A stretch of DNA of 41,199 bases from Astrobacterium formosum (GTDB taxonomy: Bacteria; Pseudomonadota; Alphaproteobacteria; Rhizobiales; Xanthobacteraceae), in NCBI GenBank assembly GCA_030848545.1, contig JAVDCA010000042.1, positions 1-41,199 on the forward strand, given 5' to 3'. Numbering within the stretch: position 1 is the stretch's first letter; each line of letters begins with the position of its first letter. Both the position numbers and the translations under genes were made by a program. The notes beneath the pieces are model-generated. The model was not told the DNA's origin, did not search any database, and saw only the letters and a list, made by a program, of their open reading frames with translations. Positions 1 to 9,269 of this stretch are shown piece by piece.

Positions 1-313
1 GGTGTCGCAGGACGCCGTCGCGGCCATCAAGCGGGTCGACACCACCATCCAGGACATGTCGTCGATCGCGTCTTCGGTCGCGGCCGCGGTCGAGGAGCAG
101 ACGGCGGCGATCGGCTCCATCGCCCAGAACGTCGCCCACGCCTCCGCCGATGCCGGCGAGGGTGCGAGCGCCATGGCGCAGGTCGGCCAGGCGATCGGCC
201 GCGCCGGCACCCAGGCCAAGACCGTCGACACGCTGGCGGCCTCGCTGCGCGAACAGGCCGCCCGCCTCGACGGCGAGATCAGGCAGTTCCTCACCGACGT
301 GCGCGCCGCCTGA
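1..313 (+). CDS. Methyl-accepting chemotaxis protein, C-terminal fragment
   Basis: Only the 3' end lies in the window; the reading frame is open from the left edge and stops at 311-313. The roughly 103 visible residues are the distal half of an MCP signalling domain: heptad-rich helix with DMSSIASSVAAAVEEQTAAI, typical of the region after the receptor hairpin tip, followed by a second helical stretch and a short tail. Such receptors pass ligand signals from the membrane to CheA/CheW and so control flagellar rotation. The sensory and transmembrane parts lie outside the window, so the ligand cannot be guessed. The GTG at position 2 is not a real start. No pentapeptide for CheR tethering is seen at the end. 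Confidence 0.9.
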   Translation, partial: VSQDAVAAIKRVDTTIQDMSSIASSVAAAVEEQTAAIGSIAQNVAHASADAGEGASAMAQVGQAIGRAGTQAKTVDTLAASLREQAARLDGEIRQFLTDVRAA

Positions 314-432
314 GGCGGCATATCAATCGACAATGACGGCGCCGCCGCGGGCTCAGCCCCGGCGACGCGTCGGCCTTCACACCGTCCCGGGACCGGCTGG
401 CAACATTCTCCGAGACGGATCCCCATTCTCAT

Positions 433-460
433 TTGACATGATGTCCCTCGCTCGTATGTT
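433..460 (+). promoter_or_regulatory. Putative sigma70-type promoter of the TetR gene
   Basis: TTGACA at 433-438 and TATGTT at 455-460 are separated by 16 bases, and the downstream GTG start is at 491. A small inverted repeat, GACAT-G-ATGTC (435-445), overlaps the -35 box. That is the position expected for autorepression by the TetR protein, but this is inference from position only. Confidence 0.5.
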
Positions 461-490
461 TTCGCTGCGAGACCTCGGGGTTGGGACGCG

Positions 491-1117
491 GTGAGACGAA
501 CGAAAGAGGAAGCGGAGCAAACGCGTCGGGCAATCCTCGCCGCGGCCGAGAGGCTGTTCGCCCAAAAGGGCGTGAACAAAGTCTCGCTTGAACAGATCGC
601 CGATTCTTTAGGGCTGACGCGCGGGGCGGTGCGCTGGCATTTCCGCGACAAGAGGGGCTTGCTGTTCGCATTGCTGGACAGCGAAGGGCTGCCTCTGCAA
701 GAACTGGCCGGCCACCTCGAGATCGATCCGAAGCTCGATCCTTTCGACGAATTGGTCGATATCACGACGCGACTTCTGCGCGATCTCCAATCCAATCCCA
801 AACGACAGCGGCTGATGAAGCAGCTCGTGAATTTCGTCGACCTGGAGGCGCCCGAGCAGCGGCGCGCATTCGACCGCAGAATCCGGACCGCCATCCGGAC
901 CATCTTCGAACTGGCGGCGAAGCGACGTATTTTGGCGCCGCACTGGCGCCCCGACAATGCCGCTCTCGCCTTTTATGCGATGATTTCCGGTCTCATTTCC
1001 GAATGGCTGCGCGGACGCGCGCACTTCGATCTACACCCCGACGTCGTCGACACCTTGGACACATTCGTGGGCTCTCTTCGGGCCAGAAGACGCATCGGAC
1101 GTACCGGGCGCAGGTGA
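491..1117 (+). CDS. TetR/AcrR family transcriptional regulator (TtgR/AcrR-like)
   Basis: A 208-residue one-component repressor. The N-terminal TetR helix-turn-helix covers about residues 10-60 and includes ILAAAERLFAQKGVNKVSLE and the recognition segment LTRGAVRWHF, which matches the AcrR/TtgR/MexZ efflux-repressor subgroup. The rest is an all-helical ligand-binding domain ending in an arginine-rich tail. Regulators of this subgroup usually sit divergently next to an RND efflux operon and are released by hydrophobic drugs. Here no efflux gene follows, but a perfect AcrR-like palindrome lies downstream at 1557-1581. The GTG start is preceded by a G-rich stretch and fits the family N-terminus. 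The target is not proven; efflux control is an inference from the family. Confidence 0.88.
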   Translation: MRRTKEEAEQTRRAILAAAERLFAQKGVNKVSLEQIADSLGLTRGAVRWHFRDKRGLLFALLDSEGLPLQELAGHLEIDPKLDPFDELVDITTRLLRDLQSNPKRQRLMKQLVNFVDLEAPEQRRAFDRRIRTAIRTIFELAAKRRILAPHWRPDNAALAFYAMISGLISEWLRGRAHFDLHPDVVDTLDTFVGSLRARRRIGRTGRR

Positions 1118-1528
1118 CGCGAGCGCTCCCCAAGCCAGCTGCGGCGCGGATGTGACGCCGGACGAGTTCAAGGAGGGGCAGAATCTCGAATCCCGTCCGG
1201 CGCCCGACGTGACTGCGACGCCACGTCGATCCGGGCCCGGTGTCGCTTGCGCCGGAGATGGCCTCAGGCGCCCCCGCGGCGCCGAAGTGAGCGGCGATGC
1301 CGGCGCCCGGCTCGGTAACCATGGCCCCCCGGCCCAGGCGCGCACGACGGCATCCAGCGTCGTTCGGCCACACGGTATGGACCACCCACCGGCGCGATTA
1401 CGTGAACGCAGGTCGGCACGGCGTCGAAACGCTTCGCCCGACAACACCACGGACGCAACCGGGAGTCCGCACGAAAGTACCTTCATGATCACCACCTCCG
1501 CACCCATTCACGGTGCGTCGGTCGGGGC

Positions 1529-1557
1529 ACTATACATACAGCCAAAACGGCGGTAAA
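1529..1557 (-). promoter_or_regulatory. Putative minus-strand promoter next to the palindrome
   Basis: Read on the minus strand, TTTACC (1557-1552) and TATAGT (1534-1529) are spaced by 17 bases, a good sigma70-type arrangement. It points at the ATG at 1486, which has a consensus Shine-Dalgarno sequence. The 25-base palindrome at 1557-1581 abuts the -35 box. Confidence 0.45.
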
Positions 1558-1581
1558 TATACATCCACAATGGATGTATAT
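1557..1581. promoter_or_regulatory. Perfect 11-base inverted repeat, AcrR/TtgR-like operator candidate
   Basis: Arms ATATACATCCA (1557-1567) and TGGATGTATAT (1571-1581) are exact reverse complements around a CAA centre. Its AT-rich composition is unlike the surroundings. The TACAT/ATGTA core resembles operators of AcrR-family repressors, and the only such gene nearby is at 491-1117. Confidence 0.55.
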
Positions 1582-1679
1582 GAGCTTCGAGGAGCAGGCG
1601 ATCGGACATGCGCAATTCGTCGACGGACTGGAAGGCGGTTTCGCCCGGCCCGCGGCCGTGCAGATGCACGTGCGTATCC

Positions 1680-2120
1680 ATGAGCGACGCCGGCGGGCGA
1701 AATCGCCGTCCTGCAAAGGCGCTGCTCGGCGTGCTCGTCGCTATCCTCCTCGCCGTTGCGAGCATCGCGGGCGCCGACGCGCGCGCCGCGTCCGCCAGCC
1801 GCCCGCGCGAACCCGCCCGCACATCCTCGTTCGATGGCCGTTGGAGCATCACGATCGAAACGGACAGGGGTTCCTGCGAACACGCCTATCGGGTCGGTCT
1901 CGTCATCGAGGACGGCACCGTGACCTACGAGGGAACGCCCTATGGGCGCGTCACCACCAAGGGCCATGTTCGTGTCCACTTCACGATCGGTGAGCAACGG
2001 GCCGACGGCAGCGACCGGCTGTCGAAGGCGTCCGGCGCGGGCGTGTGGAAGGGCGTCGGCTCGTCCGGCAGCTGCTCGGGACGGTGGCTGGCCGAGCGGC
2101 GGGACCAGGAAGCCCCATAA
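1680..2120 (+). CDS. Hypothetical exported protein
   Basis: About 146 residues if it starts at the ATG at 1680. The N-terminus has basic residues (GGRNRRPAK), then a hydrophobic stretch (ALLGVLVAILLAVASIAG) and a possible signal-peptidase site after ADARA. The mature part has a small beta-rich domain with FDGRWSITIETDRGSCEHAY and a later SGSCSGRW, two cysteines that could form a disulfide in the periplasm. I recognise this type of small secreted domain from Bradyrhizobium-like genomes, but it has no assigned function. No strong Shine-Dalgarno sequence precedes 1680, and an in-frame ATG exists at 1608, so the start is uncertain. It is followed 30 bases later by a lipoprotein gene. Confidence 0.6.
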   Translation: MSDAGGRNRRPAKALLGVLVAILLAVASIAGADARAASASRPREPARTSSFDGRWSITIETDRGSCEHAYRVGLVIEDGTVTYEGTPYGRVTTKGHVRVHFTIGEQRADGSDRLSKASGAGVWKGVGSSGSCSGRWLAERRDQEAP

Positions 2121-2150
2121 CCCGAGGAGGCGGCGTTCCAGCCGCGATAC

Positions 2151-2594
2151 ATGCGTATGAATGCGAATCGAATTTTCGTCGTCCTGGCTTGCGGGCTCGG
2201 CCTGTCGGCCTGCAGTTCGTCATCGATGCCCACGCTGCCCAGTCTTCCGAGCATGTCGAACTTCGATCTGGGGCTCGGTTCACTCTTCGAGCCGCGTCCG
2301 GTGACGCTGAAGGTCGAGAGCGATCCGCCCGGCGCCGACGCAAGATCGTCGACGGCGGCGAGTTGCCGGACACCTTGCGGGCTGACGTTCAAGACTGCCG
2401 GTGATGTCACCGTCGAGGTTTCGTTGAACGGGTACGAATCACAGGTTCTGCCGGTCAAGGTGTTGGCCCCGGACGATCCTCGCCTCATGTCCGACGGCGA
2501 CGCGCGAGGCTTGCGGCTCGATCCCGGCTCGCTCTTCGTCGCACTCAAACCCGTGCAGCCGCCCGAACGGAAGCGTTCGCGGCGAGGCCGCTGA
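2151..2594 (+). CDS. PEGA-domain lipoprotein
   Basis: A 147-residue protein with a short N-terminal signal and lipobox LSAC (Cys about residue 21), so it should be lipidated and anchored in the outer or inner membrane. A Ser/Pro-rich linker follows, then a PEGA-like beta-sandwich from about residue 49: VTLKVESDPPGADARSS, with the typical SxPPGA turn, a TPCGLTFK strand with a second cysteine, and VEVSLNGYESQ. PEGA domains are surface-layer-like beta modules without known catalysis. An alternative start is the ATG at 2157. It may be cotranscribed with the exported protein upstream. The role is unknown. Confidence 0.72.
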   Translation: MRMNANRIFVVLACGLGLSACSSSSMPTLPSLPSMSNFDLGLGSLFEPRPVTLKVESDPPGADARSSTAASCRTPCGLTFKTAGDVTVEVSLNGYESQVLPVKVLAPDDPRLMSDGDARGLRLDPGSLFVALKPVQPPERKRSRRGR

Positions 2595-2950
2595 GGCCGT
2601 CAGGCCGCATAGGCGCCGGCTCGGCCCGTGCCCGGGCATGTGCGCCTCAAGCCCCTGAGGCGCCGATTGCCGCGCCTCCGAGGCCTTGACCTGTAGCGAA
2701 CCTGGCGAAGATCCCCTGCCTGGGGACGGCCCCGACGACGGGCGCCGCGAGAACCTGCGGCGACGGTGCCTTATCACCGTCGCCGACCGCAGCGTTTCTC
2801 ACGAAGATCCAGCGTATCGCCCGCATTGCGTGTGTCTACGCCCACATTCGAACGTGCCCCGTGCGGCCTTCCCGGCCTTCGGCGCCGCAATATCGATTTG
2901 AGTTGCGCACCTCAGATTTTTCAGCAATCACCTCAAACATGAGCGAGTCC
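2595..2950. other. Intergenic region before the xyl regulator
   Basis: No gene is seen. It contains the strong hairpin at 2758-2785 and a GCCTTCG half-site at about 2875-2881 that also occurs in the inverted repeat before xylF. The promoter of the LacI-type gene should lie in the last 150 bases, but I cannot name its boxes. Confidence 0.5.
2758..2785 (+). terminator. Strong hairpin, possible terminator
   Basis: A perfect 11-base stem, CGGCGACGGTG (2758-2768) with CACCGTCGCCG (2775-2785), around the loop CCTTAT. No T-tract follows, so factor-independent termination is doubtful. It lies after the lipoprotein gene. Confidence 0.4.
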
Positions 2951-3982
2951 ATGAAAATGGCCCCGATCGCCCTCAAGGACGTGGCGCGGGAGGCGGGAGT
3001 CTCGACCGCGACCGTCGACCGGGTGCTGCACGGACGGCCCGGCGTGCGCGAAGCCACCGTCCGCCGGGTCAAGGATACCATCGAACGGCTCGGCTTTCGA
3101 CCCAATACGGCGGCGGCCGAACTGGCGCGCGGGCGCAGCGCCCGCTTCGGCTTCGTGATGCCGGAAAACACCAATGCGTTCATGGAGGAAATCGTCGCCA
3201 ATCTGGCGAAGATGCGCCCCATGCTGTCGGCGAATCGCATTGCCCTCGACGTGGTCGGCACCAATGTATTCGATCCGGAAGCGCTGGCGACGACCATCGA
3301 GACGGCCGGTCCGCATTTCGACGGCATCGCCGTGGTGGCGCTCGATCATCCGCGCGTGCGCGCCTCGATCGACGAATTGGCCGAAGCGGGAATCCACGTC
3401 GTCACGCTCGTCTCCGACGTCCCCTCCTCGCGCCGCGCCCACTATATCGGCGTCGACAACACCGCCGCGGGCCGCACCGTCGGCTCGCTGATCGGCCGCT
3501 TCACCGGCGGCCGCCCCGGCAAGGTCGCCATGATCGCCGGCTCGCTCTCGCTTCGGGACCATGCCGAGCGCCTGTTCGGGATGACGCAAGTGATCGCCGC
3601 CGAGTATCCGAACCTGCAGTTTCTCCCCGTCGCCCAGGGCTGCGACGACGATGGCCGCAACGCCGAGATCACCCGCGGCTTCGTCGAGCAGAACCCCGAT
3701 CTCATCGCCGTCTACAATATCGGCGCCGGCACCGCGGGCGTCGGGCAGACCCTGATCGACAGCGGCCGCGCCCGCGACATCATATTCGTCGCCCACGACG
3801 TCACGCCGCTGACCCAGCGCTATCTCCTGCTCGGTGTCGCCGACGCCGTCATCTCGCAGAACCCGGGCCGGCAGGCGCGCTCGGCGGTGCGGGTCCTCAC
3901 CGCGCTGTCGCGCAACGAGCCGCCGCTGGCGGAGCAGGAATACATTGGTGTCGAGATCGTCATGCGCGACAACATGCCGTGA
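2951..3982 (+). CDS. LacI family regulator, probable xylose operon regulator
   Basis: The N-terminal LacI helix-turn-helix reads IALKDVAREAGVSTATVDRV with the hinge-helix region after RLGFRPN. A periplasmic-binding-protein-like ligand domain follows to the C-terminus (343 residues from the ATG at 2951; ATGs at 2939 and 2957 are alternatives). Ligand-domain signatures include VMPENTNAF and FVAHDVTPLTQRYL, which place it with sugar-binding LacI members that resemble ribose/xylose binding proteins. It is followed after 28 bases by xylB and xylA on the same strand, so control of xylose genes is the natural inference. The ligand is not shown by sequence. It may also control the distant xylFGH operon. 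Confidence 0.85.
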   Translation: MKMAPIALKDVAREAGVSTATVDRVLHGRPGVREATVRRVKDTIERLGFRPNTAAAELARGRSARFGFVMPENTNAFMEEIVANLAKMRPMLSANRIALDVVGTNVFDPEALATTIETAGPHFDGIAVVALDHPRVRASIDELAEAGIHVVTLVSDVPSSRRAHYIGVDNTAAGRTVGSLIGRFTGGRPGKVAMIAGSLSLRDHAERLFGMTQVIAAEYPNLQFLPVAQGCDDDGRNAEITRGFVEQNPDLIAVYNIGAGTAGVGQTLIDSGRARDIIFVAHDVTPLTQRYLLLGVADAVISQNPGRQARSAVRVLTALSRNEPPLAEQEYIGVEIVMRDNMP

Positions 3983-4010
3983 CGTTCTCGGGAGCGAAGG
4001 CGGGACTGCC

Positions 4011-5468
4011 ATGTTCCTCGGAATCGACATCGGGACTTCGGGCGTCAAGGCCGTTCTCCTCGACGGGGCGGACAGGATCGTGGCCAGCGCGGCCAGGCCC
4101 CTAGAGGTCAGCCGCCCGCGGCCCGGCTGGTCCGAGCAGGATCCGGAAGACTGGGTGACGGCCAGCTTCGGCGCGATCGACGCCCTCGCCGCGCAGCACA
4201 AGGACGCGCTGGCGCGGGTCACCGGCATCGGGCTGTCCGGCCAGATGCATGGCGCGACGCTCCTCGACGGGAACGGCCGGGTGCTGCGGCCCTGCATCCT
4301 GTGGAACGACGGCCGCTCGGCGGCCGAGTGCCGGGCGCTGGAACAGGCCTTTCCAAAGCTTCACGCCGTCACCGGCAATCTCGCCATGCCGGGCTTCACG
4401 GCGCCGAAACTTCTCTGGGTCAAGCACCACGAGCCGGACGTCTTTGCCCGCACCGCGACAGTCCTGCTGCCGAAGGCCTATCTGCGTTACCGCCTGTCGG
4501 GGGCACTCGTCGAAGACATGTCCGACGCCTCCGGCACGCTGTGGCTCGACCCGGCGCGGCGCGACTGGTCGGACGATGCGCTCGCGGCAACCGGGCTCAC
4601 ACGCGCCGCGATGCCGCGACTGGTCGAGGGCTCGGCCGCATCGGCCGAACTGTCGGCGGAGCTCGCGACACGCTGGGGCATGCGGCAGCCCCCCGTCATC
4701 GCCGGCGGCGCCGGTGACAATGCGGCGACGGCGGTAGGTTTGGGCGCCATCGCGGCGGGCGACGCGTTTCTCTCGCTCGGCACCTCGGGGGTCCTGTGGG
4801 TAACGACCGATCGCTTCGCCCCCAATCCGGCTTCGGCGGTGCACGCATTCTGCCATGCCCTACCGGCGACCTGGCACCAGATGGGCGTGATGCTCTCCGC
4901 CGCCGGGGCGCTTTCCTGGTGGGCAAAGGTCGCGGGGCGGAGCGAGGCCGAACTCCTCGCCGAGGTCGGCGAAACGGCGCAAGGCCCCTCCCGGGTCATG
5001 TTCCTGCCCTATCTGTCGGGCGAGCGCACGCCGGCCAACAATGCCGACCTGCGCGCCATCTTCGCCGGTCTCGGCAGCGACGACGAGCGTCCGGCATTGA
5101 CGCGCGCCGTGCTCGAAGGCGTCGCCTTCGCGGTGCGCGACAATCGCGACAGTCTCGCCGCCGCCGGCACGTCGATCGGCGAACTCGACCTCGTCGGCGG
5201 CGGCTCGCGCTCGCGCCTGTGGGCACAGATCATCGCCGACATGCTCGAAATCCCTGTGCACCGTGTCGAAGAGGGCACCGTCGGTGCCGCCCATGGGGCG
5301 GCCCGCCTCGGCCGGTTGGCGGCGACCCGCGAAAGCCCGGCGGCCGTTTGCAGCCGACCGCAACGCATCGAAAGTTTCTTCCCCGATCCCGCCCGCTCCG
5401 CCGCCTTCGGCGAAGCCCATGCACGCTGGCGACGGCTCGCCGCCCACGCAAAGGAGCTCTTGTCATGA
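4011..5468 (+). CDS. xylB: Xylulokinase
   Basis: Phosphorylates D-xylulose to D-xylulose 5-phosphate, feeding the pentose phosphate pathway. 485 residues, the usual length for a FGGY kinase. The N-terminal phosphate-binding motif is [19 protein letters not shown] with Asp6. A Gln-Met-His substrate segment ([11 protein letters not shown], about residues 76-86) is typical of XylB. The catalytic base is Asp236 in [13 protein letters not shown]. The C-terminal ATPase half has [11 protein letters not shown] and DLVGGGSRS. The start at 4011 follows a purine-rich GGAGCGAAGG stretch. The stop overlaps the xylA start by ATGA, implying translational coupling. Confidence 0.96.
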   Translation: MFLGIDIGTSGVKAVLLDGADRIVASAARPLEVSRPRPGWSEQDPEDWVTASFGAIDALAAQHKDALARVTGIGLSGQMHGATLLDGNGRVLRPCILWNDGRSAAECRALEQAFPKLHAVTGNLAMPGFTAPKLLWVKHHEPDVFARTATVLLPKAYLRYRLSGALVEDMSDASGTLWLDPARRDWSDDALAATGLTRAAMPRLVEGSAASAELSAELATRWGMRQPPVIAGGAGDNAATAVGLGAIAAGDAFLSLGTSGVLWVTTDRFAPNPASAVHAFCHALPATWHQMGVMLSAAGALSWWAKVAGRSEAELLAEVGETAQGPSRVMFLPYLSGERTPANNADLRAIFAGLGSDDERPALTRAVLEGVAFAVRDNRDSLAAAGTSIGELDLVGGGSRSRLWAQIIADMLEIPVHRVEEGTVGAAHGAARLGRLAATRESPAAVCSRPQRIESFFPDPARSAAFGEAHARWRRLAAHAKELLS

Positions 5469-6784
5469 CCGATCCGTCCTTTTTCGGCTCGCTCGCCCCG
5501 GTTCGCTTCGAGGGACCCGACAGCGACAACCCGCTCTCCTTCCGCTGGTACGACAAGGACAGGATGGTGGCCGGCCGGCGCATGGAAGATCACCTGCGCT
5601 TCGCGGTCTGCTACTGGCACTCGCTGGGCTGGCCCGGCAGCGACCCGTTCGGCGGCGAGACCTTCATGCGGCCGTGGATGCACGGCGCCGACCCGATGGC
5701 GCTCGCCCGCCAGAAGGCCGACGTCGCCTTCGAGCTGTTCCGCCTGCTCGACGTGCCGTTCTTCACCTTCCACGACGCCGACATCGCGCCGGCCGGCGAA
5801 ACCATCGGCGAACATCTTCGCTCGTTCGAAACCATGGTCGACGTCCTCGCCGACAAGATGGCGTCGGCGCGCGTCAAGCTCCTGTGGGGCACCGCCAACC
5901 TGTTTTCGCATCGCCGCTTCATGGCCGGCGCCGCCACCAATCCGGACCCGGACGTGTTCGCCTTCTCGGCCGCGATCGTGCGCGCCTGCCTGGAGGCGAC
6001 CAAGCGCCTCGGCGGCGCCAACTATGTCATGTGGGGCGGCCGCGAAGGTTACGAGACGCTGCTCAACACCGACCTCGGCCGCGAGCTCGACCAGATGGGG
6101 CGCTTCCTCGCCATGGTGGTCGATCACAAGCACAGGATCGGCTTCGACGGGCCGATCCTGATCGAACCCAAGCCGAAGGAGCCGACCAAGCACCAGTACG
6201 ACTACGATGTCGCCACCATCTATGGCTTCCTCGAACGCTATGACCTCACGAAGGACGTCAAGGTCAATATCGAGCAGAACCACGCCATCCTGGCCGGCCA
6301 CAGCTTCGAGCACGAGATCGCGCTCGCCTTCGCGCTCGGCATCTTCGGCTCGGTCGACCTCAACCGCGGCGATCCCCTGCTCGGCTGGGACACCGACCAG
6401 TTCGCCATGGATGTGGGCGAACTCGCCCTCGTCATGCACGAGATACTCAAGAACGGCGGCTTCTCCACCGGTGGATTCAATTTCGACGCCAAGATCCGCC
6501 GCCAGTCGATCGATCCCGCCGACCTCCTCCACGCCCATGTGGGCTCCATGGACTGCATGGCGAAGGCGCTGCTGATCGCCGATGGCATGCTGCACGACGG
6601 CGTGCTGACGCGGCCGAAGGAGGAGCGTTATGCCGGCTGGGACTCGGAGGAAGGACGCGCGATCCTCGCCGGCAAGCGCAGCCTCGCCGACGTCGCCGAG
6701 CGGGCGGTGCGCGAGAATCTTTCGCCGCAACCGCGCTCGGGCCGGCAGGAATTCTTGGAGACGCAGGTGGCGCGGCGGCTGTGA
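5465..6784 (+). CDS. xylA: Xylose isomerase
   Basis: Interconverts D-xylose and D-xylulose in the cytoplasm, using two divalent metals. 439 residues, the length of class II enzymes such as that of E. coli. All expected active-site residues are present and offset by two from E. coli numbering: His103 and Asp106 (FTFHDAD), Glu234 and Lys236 ([16 protein letters not shown]), Glu270 and His273 ([14 protein letters not shown]), Asp298, Asp309, Asp311 (GWDTDQF) and Asp341. The gene overlaps xylB by ATGA. It converges with the LysR gene, whose stop is 26 bases away, and I see no clear terminator between them. Confidence 0.98.
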   Translation: MTDPSFFGSLAPVRFEGPDSDNPLSFRWYDKDRMVAGRRMEDHLRFAVCYWHSLGWPGSDPFGGETFMRPWMHGADPMALARQKADVAFELFRLLDVPFFTFHDADIAPAGETIGEHLRSFETMVDVLADKMASARVKLLWGTANLFSHRRFMAGAATNPDPDVFAFSAAIVRACLEATKRLGGANYVMWGGREGYETLLNTDLGRELDQMGRFLAMVVDHKHRIGFDGPILIEPKPKEPTKHQYDYDVATIYGFLERYDLTKDVKVNIEQNHAILAGHSFEHEIALAFALGIFGSVDLNRGDPLLGWDTDQFAMDVGELALVMHEILKNGGFSTGGFNFDAKIRRQSIDPADLLHAHVGSMDCMAKALLIADGMLHDGVLTRPKEERYAGWDSEEGRAILAGKRSLADVAERAVRENLSPQPRSGRQEFLETQVARRL

Positions 6785-6809
6785 AGAGGGATTCGAGCCC
6801 CGGCTGCGA

Positions 6810-7703
6810 TCAGACGGCTGGCTGGATGGCGTCCAGATGCGCCTTGATGCAATCGACGATCGCCTGGACGCGCGCCAGACGAACGCGGTTCTCGGGAATG
6901 AGCGCTTTCACCTGCAGGTCAGGCATCGGATAGTTGGGCATCAGCTCCCGCACTTCGCCGGTCGCCAAAGCCTTGGCGACGGTGAGGCGCGACAGCGCGC
7001 TGATGCCCATCCCGTTGCGCACCATCTCGATCACGACGCGGCTGTCGGACGCACTCGCGGCCGGATGAATGGCGACGCCGATCGGGCCGTTCGCCCCGAT
7101 GAATGTCCAGGACCGCGCACTCGGCGTAAAGGTGATGCAGGCATGGTCGACAAGATCATGCGGATGAGCCGGCACACCGTGCTCGGCCAAGTATGACGGC
7201 GCGGCACACAGAACGCGCGGATACGGACCCAGGACCTCCTCGACGACACCATCGCAGATCAACGGCAGAACCACGATGGAAACGTCGAGGCTCGCTTCCG
7301 CCGGGTTGACGGTGCGGTCGATCACGACGACCTCCAGTGTCACCTGTGGGTAACGCTTGCGGAAATCAGCCAAGGCTGGACCGAGCAACACCGTGGTCAT
7401 GGCGGCCGGTGCCGACAGCCGCACATTGCCGGCGAGCATCGACGGCTGATCGGCAGCGCCGGACCGCAGTTCGTCGAATTCGCGCACAAGCCGTCGCATG
7501 CGTTGCAGTTGCCGATCGCCGAGATCGGTCAGGTGCACGCTGCGGGTCGTGCGGACGAGCAACTGGCCGCCGAGCAGCCATTCGAGCTGGTTGATCCTTT
7601 TGCTGATGACCGAGGCGGAAATGCCGAGGCGCTCAGCCGCACCGATGAAACTGCCGATCTGCGCCACCAGCAGGAAGGCACGCATATTGTCGATTGAATC
7701 CAT
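6810..7703 (-). CDS. LysR family transcriptional regulator
   Basis: 297 residues from the ATG at 7703, which gives the usual N-terminus MDSIDNMRAFLLVAQIGSF; an ATG at 7760 would add 19 atypical residues. The winged helix-turn-helix (residues 1-60) contains AAERLGISASVISKRINQLE and RTTRSVHLTDLG. The effector domain follows from about residue 90. It is divergent from the FAD oxidoreductase-MFS-dehydratase operon, the classic LysR arrangement, so it probably activates that operon in response to its substrate. A candidate binding site with a T-N11-A core lies at 7743-7766 in the shared promoter region. Confidence 0.9.
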   Translation of the reverse strand: MDSIDNMRAFLLVAQIGSFIGAAERLGISASVISKRINQLEWLLGGQLLVRTTRSVHLTDLGDRQLQRMRRLVREFDELRSGAADQPSMLAGNVRLSAPAAMTTVLLGPALADFRKRYPQVTLEVVVIDRTVNPAEASLDVSIVVLPLICDGVVEEVLGPYPRVLCAAPSYLAEHGVPAHPHDLVDHACITFTPSARSWTFIGANGPIGVAIHPAASASDSRVVIEMVRNGMGISALSRLTVAKALATGEVRELMPNYPMPDLQVKALIPENRVRLARVQAIVDCIKAHLDAIQPAV

Positions 7704-7742
7704 TGAAAGCCGTACCAGGCCGCCATTGCGCTCGTTTCGCGC

Positions 7743-7766
7743 ACAGTATGCGCGCGACATGACTGT
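7743..7766. promoter_or_regulatory. Candidate LysR-type box
   Basis: Imperfect dyad: ACAGT-ATG (7743-7750) and CAT-G-ACTGT (7758-7766). It contains a T-N11-A core (7747 and 7759), as expected for LysR regulators, and lies between the LysR gene and the divergent operon. Confidence 0.4.
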
Positions 7767-7864
7767 TTATCAACGGAACGTGGACGCTCTAGCCTGCACC
7801 ACCCCCAGACGGTCGAACACGCCCCCAAAAACTACTCGGCGGGCCATCTTCTGCGATGGGGTCC

Positions 7865-9175
7865 ATGGAAGAGCACAACACCAGCACCGTCGCCACGAGC
7901 ACGTGCATCGTTCGTCACGTTCGCCCCGCGATACGTAGCGTCGAGGCGGATGTCTGTGTGGTCGGCTCCGGCGCCGCTGGCCTGTCAGCGGCGCTCGAAT
8001 CCGCCCGGATGGGGCGTCGGACCATACTGGTCGACAGCCTTCCGGTGCTGGGCGGTCAGGCGGTCAATTCCATCATCGGCACATTCTGCGGCCTGTTTTC
8101 CAACGGCTCGCATGGCTACCAGTTCACGCACGGCATCGCCGACCAAATCCTCGCCGATCTCGGCAAGGAGCCTGACGCACTGCACTACCAACGCGGCCCG
8201 ATGACCACCGTCGTCTATTACGACGAGGTGGCGCTGTCACATTGGGTCGACCGGACTATCCGCGCGTCGGGCACCACCGTGCTGCTGAACGCAGTCATCG
8301 ACCGCGTCCTGGTCGAGGGGCGTCGCATCCGCAGCGTCGAGTTCGCGACCCGCTGGGGTCGCGTGCGGGTCGATGCCACCGGCTGGATCGATGCCACCGG
8401 CGATGCCGCACTCGTCTGGCAGGCGGGATGGGCCTGCCGTGAGCCGGCGAACGGCCCGGTCTTCGGCACCCAGATGGTGGTGCTGGAGAACATCGACGAA
8501 GCTCACCAGCCGACCCGGGAGAAATTGTCCGCCCGTCTCGCGGCGCTCGCCGGCGATTACGGGCTCGTGCGTCGCGAGGGGCTCGCGTTCGTCATTCCGG
8601 GCCGGTGCATCGCGGCCATGAACATGACGCATGTGGAAACTCCGCTCGATCCTCTCGCCGCCTCGGCGGCCACCCTCGAAGGCCGGGATCAGGCCAACCG
8701 CGCCGTACGTTTTCTGCGCGAGCAATTCCCCCGGTGTTTCGGAGCGGCGCGCGTGCGCGCCTACGGCTTTCCCGGCATCCGCCAGACCCGCTGGATCGTC
8801 GGACGTCAGCAACTGACCCTCGCCGACGTACGCGCCGGCACGCGATTTCCCGACGCGGTTGCCCGCACCGCCTGGCCGGTCGAACTGCACGACCATGGCT
8901 CCGGCCACGTCTGGCAGACCTTCGCCGAAGATCATGTTCACTACGTGCCGCTGGGCTCGCTCTTGCCGGAAGAGGCCGACAACGTCGCCGCCGCCGGCCG
9001 CTGCATCGACGCCGACGCGGCCGCGCTGTCGAGCGTGCGCGTGATGGGGCCCTGCATGGCGACCGGCGCCGCCGCCGCCCACGCCCTCGATCTCGCCGGC
9101 ACCGGCAGCGTCCACCAGATCGATATCAACGAGCTCGCCCGGCGAGTGCGGGACAATGTGGAGCGGACCGACTGA
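7865..9175 (+). CDS. FAD-dependent oxidoreductase
   Basis: A 436-residue flavoprotein (an ATG three codons upstream at 7856 is also possible). It begins with a dinucleotide-binding Rossmann motif, VEADVCVVGSGAAGLSAALE, with the GxGxxG signature, followed by the acidic strand end RRTILVDS. A conserved GGQAVNSIIGTFCG segment follows, and a C-terminal AAGRCIDADAAALSSVRVMG with GPCMATGAAAA closes the FAD site. This is the FAD_oxidored type (PF12831) rather than GMC or amine oxidase. Substrate unknown. It is the first gene of a cassette with an AAHS transporter and an IlvD/Edd dehydratase, suggesting oxidation of an imported organic acid before dehydration. Confidence 0.85.
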   Translation: MEEHNTSTVATSTCIVRHVRPAIRSVEADVCVVGSGAAGLSAALESARMGRRTILVDSLPVLGGQAVNSIIGTFCGLFSNGSHGYQFTHGIADQILADLGKEPDALHYQRGPMTTVVYYDEVALSHWVDRTIRASGTTVLLNAVIDRVLVEGRRIRSVEFATRWGRVRVDATGWIDATGDAALVWQAGWACREPANGPVFGTQMVVLENIDEAHQPTREKLSARLAALAGDYGLVRREGLAFVIPGRCIAAMNMTHVETPLDPLAASAATLEGRDQANRAVRFLREQFPRCFGAARVRAYGFPGIRQTRWIVGRQQLTLADVRAGTRFPDAVARTAWPVELHDHGSGHVWQTFAEDHVHYVPLGSLLPEEADNVAAAGRCIDADAAALSSVRVMGPCMATGAAAAHALDLAGTGSVHQIDINELARRVRDNVERTD

Positions 9176-9269
9176 GCCGATCCACACCGTCGCCTCGTCA
9201 ACGGCATCCGGAGTCTTCATCACTCGGACATCGACGCGAAACCGCAAGACAAGACCCAGTGAGGCTCAC

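Larger units (their letters stand above)
1118..1679. other. Intergenic stretch holding operator, minus-strand promoter and possible gene relic
   Basis: No convincing intact gene is seen. On the minus strand a full set of expression signals (promoter 1557-1529, Shine-Dalgarno GGAGGT near 1499-1494, ATG at 1486) leads into a 151-codon frame beginning MKVLSCGLPVASVVLSG. After the first 20 or so residues it has no recognisable domain, and it runs antisense into the 3' end of the TetR gene, stopping at 1031. It looks like the start of an exported or lipoprotein gene whose body has decayed or frameshifted. I could not identify the original product. Confidence 0.35.

Noticed and set aside
2933-4297. 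454-codon open frame on the minus strand across the LacI and xylB genes
   Set aside because: Antisense shadow of two clearly recognised genes; composition follows GC-rich codon wobble and no domain is visible.
5009-6730. 573-codon minus-strand frame opposite xylB/xylA
   Set aside because: Lies wholly antisense to xylA with all its catalytic residues; a GC-rich artefact.
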